A stretch of 11,571 bases of DNA from Clostridiales bacterium (lineage in GTDB: Bacteria; Bacillota; Clostridia; Oscillospirales; Oscillospiraceae): positions 1-11,571 of the forward strand of contig SFLD01000054.1 of the NCBI GenBank assembly GCA_004553545.1, written 5' to 3'. The position numbers were made by a program, and so were the translations under genes. This document shows positions 1 to 6,009 of the stretch, piece after piece; the stretch's first letter is position 1, and the number at the start of each line of letters is the position of its first letter. The notes beneath the pieces were generated by a model. It saw nothing but the letters and a program-made list of their open reading frames with translations, was not told the DNA's origin and ran no database searches.

Positions 1-1
1 G

Positions 2-121
2 ACCGACGTGCCCTCCCCCACCCTGGGGCAGGACACCAAGGCCATCCTGCTGGGATTGGGATACCGGCAGGAGGAGCTGGATGACATGAAACACCACAAC
101 ATTATCGCTTGGGAGGAGTAA
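2..121 (+). CDS. Class III CoA-transferase (CaiB/BaiF family), C-terminal fragment
   Basis: Only the last 39 codons lie in the window, running in frame from the left edge to TAA at 119-121. The residues PTLGQDTKAILLGLGYRQEE followed by a hydrophobic end (NIIAW) match the usual close of family III CoA-transferases, where a 'G.HT..IL..LGY..EEI..L...GVI' pattern is typical. Such enzymes move CoA between an acyl-CoA and a carboxylic acid in the cytoplasm; relatives act on carnitine, crotonobetaine, bile acids and formyl/oxalyl-CoA. The stop is 5 bases before the ATG of the BCCT carrier, and this gene's last codons contain that carrier's ribosome site, so the two are very likely co-transcribed and translationally coupled. 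The active-site Asp is outside the window. Family call is moderate; the substrate is inferred only from the neighbour. Confidence 0.62.
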   Translation, partial: TDVPSPTLGQDTKAILLGLGYRQEELDDMKHHNIIAWEE

Positions 122-126
122 GAGAG

Positions 127-1707
127 ATGGAAAAGCAGGAAAAGAAACCTTTAAGTCAGCGTTATGAAGTGGGCCTGATGGTGGTCAGCGTCATCATCAT
201 GGCGGCCCTGGTGGCCGGGATCTCCATTTTCCCGGAGAAGGGCAAGGAGGTGGCTGCCGCCGCCATGCACATGATGACCTACACCTTCGGCTCCACCATG
301 CAGTTCATCACCGTCATCATCCTCATCTTCCTGGTGGCCCTGGGCTTCTCCAAGTACGGCAGCATCCGCCTCGGCAAGGAGAAGCCGGACTACAAGACCT
401 CCAGCTGGGTGGCCATGATGTTCTTCACCGGTCTCGGCGCCGGCACCGTCTACTGGGCCTTCCTGGAGTGGGGCTACCACTTCAACGCCGCACCCCAGCT
501 GGAGGGCGCCGTGGTCACGGAGGCCTACGCCTATGAGCTCTCCCTGGCCTACGCCATGTTCGACTGGGGCCCCGCCGCGTGGGCGCTCCTGTGCATCTTC
601 GTGCTGCCCTTCGCCTACCACTACTATGTGAAGAACGACAAGGAGCTCCGCTTCTCCGCCCTCTGCAAGTACACCGTGGGTGACAAGGCCGTGAAGGGCC
701 TCTTCGGCAAGGTCGTGGACTTCATCTTCATCTTCGCCGCCATCGGCTCCATCTGCATCACCGCCGGCACCTCCACCTCCACCGTGGCCTCCGCCGTGGC
801 GGACCTGCTGGGCATCAGCCCCTCCTTCGCCCTCTCCGTCATCATCCTTCTGAGCGTTTCCGCCCTCTATACCGTCACCTCCCTGCTGGGCATCGAGCGG
901 GGCATGCGCAAGATCAGCGACTGGAACGTGTACTTCTGCATCTTCCTGCTGCTCTTCATCCTGGTGGCTGGCCCCACCCGCTTCATTCTGGACTCCCTGG
1001 TGAACTCCATGGGCGTTCTGGCGCAGGAGTTCGTCCGCATGTGCACCTTCACCGATCCCGTGGGCCGCGGCGGCTATCCCCAGGACTGGACCGTCTTCTA
1101 CCTGGTCTACTGGTTCGTGTTCGGCCCCTTCACCGGCCTCTTTGTGGCTAAGATCTCCAAGGGCCGCACCATCCGCGAGATCATCCTCAACATGCTGGTC
1201 ACCGGCACCGCGGGCCTGTTCTTCTTCGGCATCATCACCGCCTATGAGCAGAGCCTCCGCATCGACGGTATTCTGGATATCCCCGCTATGCTGACCAACG
1301 GCCAGTCGGAGAACATCGCCTCCGCCGTGCTGCAGACCCTGCCCTTCCCCAAGTTCGCCATCCTCCTCTATCTCGTGGTCATCATCCTCTTCCTGGCCAC
1401 TACCCTGGACTCCTGCAGCTACACTCTGGCCAGCACCGTCTCCAAGGGCCTGAAGGAGGGCGAGGAGCCCAAGCGGGGCCTGAAGTTCGTCTGGTGCCTT
1501 GTGGGCGTCGCCATTCCTCTCGCCATCACCTTCGCCGGCACGGATATCAACACCATCAAGTCCGTGGTCCTGGCCACCGGCCTGCCCCTGGTCATCATCC
1601 TCGCCATCATCTATTACGGCTTCCTCCGGGAGATGAAGAAGGACTTTGGCCGCAAGACCCGGGACCAGATCATCGCCGAGAGCGAGCTGCCGGAGAACGT
1701 CCGCTAA
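127..1707 (+). CDS. BCCT-family transporter (betaine/carnitine/choline type)
   Basis: A 526-residue inner-membrane carrier with about 12 hydrophobic helices, the usual BCCT size. The ATG at 127 is chosen because GGGAGGAG at 111-118 lies 8 bases upstream; a TTG at 109 also opens the frame but has no ribosome site. BCCT marks: Gly-rich TM3 (GLGAG, residues 102-106) running into VYWAFLEW; the family signature from W321 through FVAKISKGRTIREII; and the ATTLDSCSYTLAS stretch (about 424-436) matching the late helix that carries sodium-site residues in BetP. The aromatic box of the signature helix is non-standard: W321, then L326, Y328, W329 and F332, where BetP and CaiT have mostly Trp. Known members carry glycine betaine, choline, carnitine or gamma-butyrobetaine, by sodium symport or by exchange. 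The CoA-transferase just upstream favours a catabolic carnitine-like substrate over osmoprotection, but this is inference. Confidence 0.93.
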   Translation: MEKQEKKPLSQRYEVGLMVVSVIIMAALVAGISIFPEKGKEVAAAAMHMMTYTFGSTMQFITVIILIFLVALGFSKYGSIRLGKEKPDYKTSSWVAMMFFTGLGAGTVYWAFLEWGYHFNAAPQLEGAVVTEAYAYELSLAYAMFDWGPAAWALLCIFVLPFAYHYYVKNDKELRFSALCKYTVGDKAVKGLFGKVVDFIFIFAAIGSICITAGTSTSTVASAVADLLGISPSFALSVIILLSVSALYTVTSLLGIERGMRKISDWNVYFCIFLLLFILVAGPTRFILDSLVNSMGVLAQEFVRMCTFTDPVGRGGYPQDWTVFYLVYWFVFGPFTGLFVAKISKGRTIREIILNMLVTGTAGLFFFGIITAYEQSLRIDGILDIPAMLTNGQSENIASAVLQTLPFPKFAILLYLVVIILFLATTLDSCSYTLASTVSKGLKEGEEPKRGLKFVWCLVGVAIPLAITFAGTDINTIKSVVLATGLPLVIILAIIYYGFLREMKKDFGRKTRDQIIAESELPENVR

Positions 1708-1715
1708 AAACCGCC

Positions 1716-1744
1716 TTGCCAACACCCCGCCCCTGTGGTACTCT
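1716..1744 (+). promoter_or_regulatory. Weak candidate sigma-A promoter before the PAS-sigma-54 activator gene
   Basis: TTGCCA (1716-1721) and TACTCT (1739-1744) are 17 bases apart in the 62-base gap after the BCCT gene. The -35 box matches 5 of 6 consensus positions, the -10 box only 3 of 6. The gene may instead be read through from the upstream genes, since no terminator is visible in the gap. Confidence 0.22.
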
Positions 1745-1769
1745 GAAGGGGTGAAAGGAGGTGCCGCCC

Positions 1770-3101
1770 ATGGATCACCGGGACATGCGGGACATCATGG
1801 ATCATCTCAGCGATGAGATCATGGTCTTTGACGCCCACTACCACATGGTCTACGTCAACGAAGCCTGCCGCCGGCACTACGGCCTCCCGCCGGAAGCCCT
1901 CATCGGCAAGACCTTTGACGAGCTGGACGGCACCTTCTGGGGCAACTCCACCCTGCCGGAGGTCTACGCCACCAAAAAGCGGGTGGCCCACCGGCAGATC
2001 ACGAATCAGGGCTGCGACATCATCACCATCTCCGTCCCCCTGCTGGATGAGAACGGCGACATCCGCTACGTCATCCAGAACGTCAACGACCTCCAGGAGG
2101 TCAACCGGGTCAGCGAGGCGGAGAAGCGCCCCGTGCAGATCACGGCGGAGAAGGGCCGCACCCCCTATCCCGGCGTCAACCGCAAGATGAACCAACTCCT
2201 GCTGACGCTCCAGACCATCCGGGATACCGACGTCTCCTGCCTCTTCCTGGGGGAGACCGGCACCGGCAAGAGCTTCCTCGCCCAGTACCTGCACGACATC
2301 AGCCGCCGCCAGCAGCGCCCCTTTGTCACGGTGAACTGCGCCTGCATGCCCCGGGAGCTGATGGAGAGCGAGCTCTTCGGCTACGTGAAGGGCGCCTTCT
2401 CCGGTGCCGTGGGGACAAAGCCCGGCCTGGTGGAGGCCGCCGACGGCGGCACCCTCTTCCTGGATGAGATCTCCGAGCTTCCCTACGAGATGCAGGCAAA
2501 ACTCCTCTACTTCCTCCAGGAAAAGGAATTCCTCCCCGTGGGCGGCACCCGGAAGAAGACCGTGGACGTCCGCATCCTGGCCGCCACCAACCGGGACCTC
2601 CGGCAGATGGTGGCCAACGGCACCTTTCGGGAGGACCTCTACTTCCGCCTCAACACCGTGGAGCTGACGGTCCCGCCTCTCCGGGAGCGGCGGGAGGATA
2701 TCCGCGGCCTGGCCCAGTCCCGCCTCCGCGGCTTTGACGAGACCTATGGCCGCCATCATACCCTGACGGAGGAAGCCCTCCGCCTCATGGAGCGCTACGC
2801 CTGGCCCGGCAACCTGCGGGAGCTCTCCCACTGCGTGGAAAAGGCCGTGGTCCTGACGCCGGACGGTGACATCCTGCCCCGGGATCTGCCCAAGTCCCTC
2901 TTCGACATCAGCGAGGCCCCGCCGCCGGAATCCGCCCCCGGCCAGCCCTTGGACGAGGCCCTGGAGCGCCGCCTCATCACCGAGGCCTACGCCAAGTATA
3001 AGACCAGCGTCCGGGTGGCCAAGGAGCTGGGCATCAGCCAGCCCCGGGCCTACCGGCTCTACCGGAAATACCTGGCACCCCCAGCCTCTCCCACCGAATA
3101 A
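1770..3101 (+). CDS. PAS-domain sigma-54-dependent transcriptional activator
   Basis: A 443-residue cytoplasmic enhancer-binding protein. The ATG at 1770 is chosen because AAAGGAGG (1754-1761) lies 8 bases before it; a GTG at 1761 overlaps that site. Order of domains: a PAS fold (about 8-105, with 'IMVFDAHYHMVYVNEA'), an AAA+ sigma-54-interaction domain (about 130-350), and a Fis-type helix-turn-helix (about 405-440, 'SVRVAKELGISQPRAYRLYR'). The AAA+ part has Walker A GETGTGKS (161-168), the sigma-54 loop as GAFSGA (208-213, Ser211 in place of the usual Thr), Walker B TLFLDEI (228-234), sensor I ILAATNRDL and the arginine-rich FREDLYFRLN. There is no response-regulator receiver domain, so the PAS domain is the likely sensor. 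It follows the CoA-transferase and BCCT genes on the same strand, so it probably controls that catabolic cluster. The target promoter was not found in this window. Confidence 0.93.
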   Translation: MDHRDMRDIMDHLSDEIMVFDAHYHMVYVNEACRRHYGLPPEALIGKTFDELDGTFWGNSTLPEVYATKKRVAHRQITNQGCDIITISVPLLDENGDIRYVIQNVNDLQEVNRVSEAEKRPVQITAEKGRTPYPGVNRKMNQLLLTLQTIRDTDVSCLFLGETGTGKSFLAQYLHDISRRQQRPFVTVNCACMPRELMESELFGYVKGAFSGAVGTKPGLVEAADGGTLFLDEISELPYEMQAKLLYFLQEKEFLPVGGTRKKTVDVRILAATNRDLRQMVANGTFREDLYFRLNTVELTVPPLRERREDIRGLAQSRLRGFDETYGRHHTLTEEALRLMERYAWPGNLRELSHCVEKAVVLTPDGDILPRDLPKSLFDISEAPPPESAPGQPLDEALERRLITEAYAKYKTSVRVAKELGISQPRAYRLYRKYLAPPASPTE

Positions 3102-3107
3102 CACCGG

Positions 3108-3138
3108 AAAGCCGGCGGAGCCTCGCTCCGCCGGCTTT
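3108..3138 (+). terminator. Rho-independent terminator after the sigma-54 activator
   Basis: AAAGCCGGCGGAGC (3108-3121) pairs perfectly with GCTCCGCCGGCTTT (3125-3138): a 14-bp stem with a 3-base loop, followed by CTTCT. It begins 7 bases after the stop codon. The A/T flanks are symmetric, so it could also work on the opposite strand. Confidence 0.88.
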
Positions 3139-3231
3139 CTTCTGATCCTCCTTCCGCAAGATCCGCCTCCTCTGCCGGCCCGATCCTGCCTCAGCGCACG
3201 ATCCTTCCGCGCCGTTATGGCGTCCGGTGCG

Positions 3232-3252
3232 AAAAAAGGCCCCGTCCGGACC
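3232..3252 (-). terminator. Candidate terminator downstream of the AP2 gene (minus strand)
   Basis: Read on the minus strand, GGTCC (3252-3248) pairs with GGGCC (3242-3238), with one U-G pair, around a 5-base loop, followed directly by six T (complement of 3237-3232). It lies 77 bases beyond the restored stop of the AP2 gene, the right side and distance for its transcript. The stem is short. Confidence 0.45.
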
Positions 3253-3328
3253 ACGTATGGCTCCATCCGTTCCCGGCACTTAAGGTCACCGCGAAGGACT
3301 TTGCAGAGCAGTTCTTTTGCGCTCACAG

Positions 3329-3936
3329 TCACAGGTCCGGCTGCAGCTGCACGATCAGGTCCGCGTCGGCATTTCTGCTGACGCGGATCTTTATGGGGTG
3401 ATCCTTCGCCCAGACAGGATCGGCAGCCGCTTTTCCGACCACTTCTCGTAAAAGCGGATCACCTCGCCGCGGATGGCTTCCTCCGCCTTTTTGCGGGCTT
3501 CCGCTGCTTCTCCCACCGAGGCATAGGTCCCAAGGAAATACTGCCTGTGCTGGAATACGATCTTCGCGAGGTAGCGCCCCTTGACCAGATACACACCCTT
3601 TACGCCGGTCGTATTGTTGGAGGGGAGCTTGCTGCTTTTCAGCGCGTCGATGCTGGTGCCGTCCACATGGACCAGAAACCCGCCCAGCGCCTTATCATGC
3701 TCTTTCTTCTGGCAGCCGCAGCTCTTCTGGTTGCAGTAGACCAGGCTGTTGTAAGAGACATCGGCCTCGTTCCCGCAGTCGCAGCGGCAATGCCAGATGA
3801 CGGACCCCTTCTCATCCCGCCGGTCCGTGGGACTCTGCGCGACAAGCCGTCCGAACCGCTGGCCGGCAATGTCTGACCTGGCATTGTTTTTCACGCTTCT
3901 GCAGCCGCAATGCGTTTTCCGCCGTGGAAACGGCAT
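3329..3936 (-). pseudogene. AP2 DNA-binding domain protein, apparently frameshifted near its 3' end
   Basis: The minus-strand frame runs from the ATG at 3936 to TAA at 3391-3393 and resembles the AP2/zinc-ribbon proteins common in gut Clostridia and their phages and mobile elements. Its N-terminal part has a 'GQRFGRLVA' opening and closely spaced Cys (WHCRCDCGNE, then KSCGC), probably binding zinc. The AP2-like part follows: 'NNTTGVKGVYLVKGRYLAKI' and 'FLGTYASVGEAAEARKKAEE'. After EKWSEK the frame gives an untypical end (RLPILSGRRITP). The adjoining frame continues 33 residues from AAADPVWAKDHPIKIRV to LQPDL and TGA at 3329-3331, resembling the ends of relatives as I remember them. One extra A in the run at 3431-3434 would join the two. 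Neither ATG 3936 nor an alternative TTG at 3969 has a clear ribosome site. Sequencing error is an alternative to true decay. The function is DNA binding by family; no specific role is known here. Confidence 0.62.
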
Positions 3937-3964
3937 TGCTATTTCTTTGAAGACCTGATATAAT
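3936..3964 (+). promoter_or_regulatory. Sigma-A promoter of the XRE-cupin regulator
   Basis: TTGCTA (3936-3941) and a perfect TATAAT (3959-3964) are separated by 17 bases. Transcription should start near 3971, about 40 bases before the regulator's ATG at 4010. The -35 box overlaps the ATG of the divergent AP2 gene. Confidence 0.72.
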
Positions 3965-3968
3965 ATCA
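3956..3968. promoter_or_regulatory. Perfect palindrome over the -10 box, candidate operator
   Basis: TGATATAATATCA is a perfect 6+1+6 palindrome centred on 3962 that contains the whole -10 hexamer. XRE-type repressors bind dyads of this size and often control their own promoter, so self-repression by the gene at 4010 is a reasonable inference. A -10 box is AT-rich, so some symmetry could be chance. Confidence 0.42.
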
Positions 3969-4009
3969 AAAATAACAGTCAATCCACGCAAAAAGAAGGA
4001 GTTCCGCTT

Positions 4010-4561
4010 ATGCTAGGTGATAAGATCCGTGAAGCGCGGAAAAAACAGCAGTTTACCCTGAACCAGTTGGCCGAGGCATCGAATCTCACCGCCAGCTACA
4101 TCTCCCAGGTGGAGCGGAATCTGGCGGAACCCTCCATCTCCTCCCTGCGGAAGATCGCAGCGGTCCTTCAAATGCCGCTGTATCAATTCCTGGATGACGA
4201 CGCACCGCAGACCCAGGTGATCCGGGCGGACAAGCGCAAGCACCTGATCCTGCCGGACAGCGACATCACCTATGAGTACCTCTCCCCCACCGGCTCCGGC
4301 AGCGAAGCTCCGAAGCTGGAGGTCATCCTCTTCCGCCTGGCCCCGAAAACCTGGAGCCGGCCGGACTACGCCGTCCACCCCACGGCGGAGGAGTGTGTCA
4401 CCGTGCTCTCGGGCCGCCTTACCGTGGACTGCGTGAGAGAGAGCTATGACCTCTCGGAGGGGGACAGCATCTATCTGCGCAGCAATCAGCCTCACAAGGT
4501 CTTCAACCCCGGCGATGATGTGGCGGTGGCCCTCTCCTGCCTGACGCCGCCGGTCCACTGA
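4010..4561 (+). CDS. XRE-family transcriptional regulator with C-terminal cupin sensor
   Basis: A 183-residue cytoplasmic regulator of the HTH-XRE plus cupin class (PuuR/SutR-like layout). Residues about 5-62 form the helix-turn-helix (KIREARKKQQFTLNQLAEAS, then YISQVERNLAEPSISSLRKIA). Residues about 105-180 form a small beta-barrel cupin with 'AEECVTVLSGRLTV' and 'LSEGDSIYLRSNQPHKVFNPG', the two conserved cupin motifs, which bind a small effector or a metal. The ATG is supported by AGAAGGAG (3994-4001) 8 bases upstream. It has its own promoter and terminator and sits directly before a three-gene catabolic operon on the same strand. In this family such a place usually means control of the adjoining genes in response to their substrate, which fits here but is inference. 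Confidence 0.92.
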   Translation: MLGDKIREARKKQQFTLNQLAEASNLTASYISQVERNLAEPSISSLRKIAAVLQMPLYQFLDDDAPQTQVIRADKRKHLILPDSDITYEYLSPTGSGSEAPKLEVILFRLAPKTWSRPDYAVHPTAEECVTVLSGRLTVDCVRESYDLSEGDSIYLRSNQPHKVFNPGDDVAVALSCLTPPVH

Positions 4562-4581
4562 GCGGACTCTTTTCCCGTCAG

Positions 4582-4616
4582 AAAGCAGCCCTGGCTTTGC
4601 CAGGGCTGCTTTTGTC
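4582..4616 (+). terminator. Rho-independent terminator after the XRE-cupin regulator
   Basis: AAAGCAGCCCTGG (4582-4594) pairs perfectly with CCAGGGCTGCTTT (4600-4612): a 13-bp stem with the 5-base loop CTTTG and a short T-rich tail. It separates the regulator from the operon that follows. Confidence 0.88.
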
Positions 4617-4652
4617 ATTCCTTCGAAATTAAATTATATCTCATTTTTTCAA

Positions 4653-4671
4653 TTTACTTTAATTTTTACTT
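4653..4671 (+). repeat. Paired TTTACTT direct repeats at the operon -35 box
   Basis: TTTACTT occurs at 4653-4659 and 4665-4671, starting 12 bases apart; the second copy runs into the -35 box. The spacing is close to one helical turn, so two regulator subunits could bind the same face of the DNA. The surrounding stretch 4621-4670 is far more AT-rich than the rest of the window and also has AAATTAAA (4626-4633) facing TTTAATTT (4658-4665). Confidence 0.4.
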
Positions 4672-4698
4672 GACATTTCCTCAGGCAGCGACTACACT
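4670..4698 (+). promoter_or_regulatory. Sigma-A promoter of the dehydrogenase-carrier-peptidase operon
   Basis: A perfect TTGACA (4670-4675), a 17-base spacer and TACACT (4693-4698, 4 of 6). Transcription should begin near 4705, giving a leader of about 50 bases before the ATG at 4756. No sigma-54 type GG-N10-GC element was seen here, so the activator at 1770 is not expected to act at this promoter. Confidence 0.75.
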
Positions 4699-4755
4699 GC
4701 ATTTGTAAATACTTCATTTTTTGTTGTGAAAAAACATTTTTGAAGGAGGCACCCA

Positions 4756-5907
4756 ATGAAATCCTATCAGATCGCCCTGCTGGAGGGTGACGGCATCGGC
4801 CCGGAGATCATCCGGGAAGGCCGCAAGGTCCTGGAGGCAGCCGCCCAGGCCGGCGGCATCTCCCTGCGCTTCAATCCCTATCCCTACGGAGCAGAACACT
4901 ACCTGAAGACCGGCGAGACCCTGCCGGACAGCGCCATCCGGGAGTTCCGCGACAGCGACGCCATCTACTTCGGCGCCGCCGGTGACCCCAGAGTGGCCCC
5001 CGGCGTGCTGGAGGTGGGCCTCATCCTGAAGATCCGCTTCGACCTGGACCAGTACATCAACCTCCGCCCCATCAAGCTCTATCCCAATGTGGAAAGCCCT
5101 CTGAAGCGGAACGTACCCATCGACTTCTACTGCGTCCGGGAGAACCTGGAGGACTTTTACAACGGCATGGGCGCCATCTTCCGCAGCAGCGGTGATCCCG
5201 CGGAGGTCCACCACTGTGACCTCGCCATGCACCGGGTCCCCTATGACGCCCGCTTCTCCCTGGAGAGCCGCCTGGGCGCGGCGGACGACTACGCCGTGGG
5301 TATGGGCATCATCACCCGGAAGAACACGGAGCGCACCATGCGCTACGCCTTTGACCTGGCCCGGGCCAAGGGCAAAAGCAAGGTCACGGCGGTGGACAAG
5401 GACAACGTCATCCCCTTTATGTACGGTCTCTGGCGGGAGGTCTTCGAGGACGTGGCAAAGGAGTACCCCGAGATCGCCCACGAGAACAACTTTGCCGATG
5501 CCTGCAACATGTGGTTCGTGAAGCAGCCGGAGAGCTACGGCGTGGTGGTGCTGCCCAACCTGATGGGCGACATCATCACAGACCTGGGCGCCGCCATCAC
5601 CGGCGGCCTGGGCTTCGCCGCCGGGGCAAACCTGAACCCCCAGGGCGTCTCCATGTTCGAGCCCATCCATGGCTCCGCCCCCAAGTACAAGGGCCAGAAC
5701 GTCATCAACCCCATCGCCACCATCCTCTCCGGCGGACTGCTGCTGGAGAACATCGGGGAGCCGGAGCTGGGCGCTCTCGTGGAGCGGGCCGTGGAGGAAA
5801 CTCTGCGTTCCGGCGCTATCCGCACCCGGGACATGGGCGGCAGCACCACCACCTCCCAGGTGGGCGACGCCATCGCCGCCAAGGTCCTGGAGCTATCTGG
5901 GAAGTGA
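4756..5907 (+). CDS. Isocitrate/isopropylmalate-family NAD(P)-dependent oxidative decarboxylase
   Basis: A 383-residue cytoplasmic enzyme of the metal-dependent beta-hydroxyacid oxidative decarboxylase family (IPMDH, ICDH, tartrate/D-malate dehydrogenase). AAGGAGG (4743-4749) lies 6 bases before the ATG. All residues known for malate-moiety binding and catalysis are present: Arg94, Arg104, Arg128, Tyr135, Lys215, Asp248, Asp272 and Asp276, matching the Arg/Arg/Arg/Tyr/Lys/Asp set of Thermus IPMDH. The side-chain pocket reads EVGLILKIR (86-94), hydrophobic as in IPMDH and without the Ser/Asn used by ICDH. The cofactor loop has HGSAPKYKG (305-313): Lys310-Tyr311 stand where NAD enzymes have Asp-Ile and E. 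coli ICDH has the NADP-selecting Lys-Tyr. As first gene of an operon with a carrier and a peptidase it is unlikely to be the leucine-pathway LeuB. A 3-alkyl-malate or similar substrate is inferred. Confidence 0.88.
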   Translation: MKSYQIALLEGDGIGPEIIREGRKVLEAAAQAGGISLRFNPYPYGAEHYLKTGETLPDSAIREFRDSDAIYFGAAGDPRVAPGVLEVGLILKIRFDLDQYINLRPIKLYPNVESPLKRNVPIDFYCVRENLEDFYNGMGAIFRSSGDPAEVHHCDLAMHRVPYDARFSLESRLGAADDYAVGMGIITRKNTERTMRYAFDLARAKGKSKVTAVDKDNVIPFMYGLWREVFEDVAKEYPEIAHENNFADACNMWFVKQPESYGVVVLPNLMGDIITDLGAAITGGLGFAAGANLNPQGVSMFEPIHGSAPKYKGQNVINPIATILSGGLLLENIGEPELGALVERAVEETLRSGAIRTRDMGGSTTTSQVGDAIAAKVLELSGK

Positions 5908-5938
5908 GTAGGCCCCGCTCGCGGACCACGATACTCAC
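5904..5938 (+). other. Stem-loop between dehydrogenase and carrier genes
   Basis: GTGAGTA (5904-5910) pairs with TACTCAC (5932-5938), and within the loop CCGC (5915-5918) pairs with GCGG (5921-5924). The dehydrogenase stop codon is inside the first arm. No T-run follows, so it is not a classical terminator. It may be an mRNA processing or stability element that sets different levels for the two genes. The remainder of the 102-base gap holds no ORF or promoter that I can support. Confidence 0.4.
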
Positions 5939-6009
5939 CGCAGCTTCCCCTCCATGCATCGTCCCCGGAAAGACCCACAAAATTTCAGGAAATGAAGAGG
6001 TACCGTATC

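Noticed and set aside
109..126. TTG at 109 as start of the BCCT gene
   Set aside because: It would lie inside the ribosome site region of the ATG at 127 and has no site of its own.
151..1725. Long open frame of 524 codons on the minus strand opposite the BCCT gene
   Set aside because: It is rich in Gly, Asp, Glu, His and Gln with no family features and is the mirror of a GC-rich coding strand; the BCCT protein on the plus strand is unmistakable.
1704..3332. Minus-strand frame of 542 codons, whose GTG start overlaps the restored AP2 stop as GTGA
   Set aside because: The overlap is suggestive of coupling, but there is no ribosome site, the protein is low in complexity and nearly all of it is antisense to the sigma-54 activator; a terminator also cuts it.
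4714..5670. Minus-strand frame of 318 codons opposite the dehydrogenase
   Set aside because: Composition-driven antisense frame without recognisable motifs; the plus-strand enzyme has a full catalytic set.
5992..6009. ATG at 5992 as start of the YfcC-type carrier
   Set aside because: The only upstream purine-rich site is one base away; ATG 6010 has a properly spaced GAAGAGG and gives the short N-terminus usual for the family.
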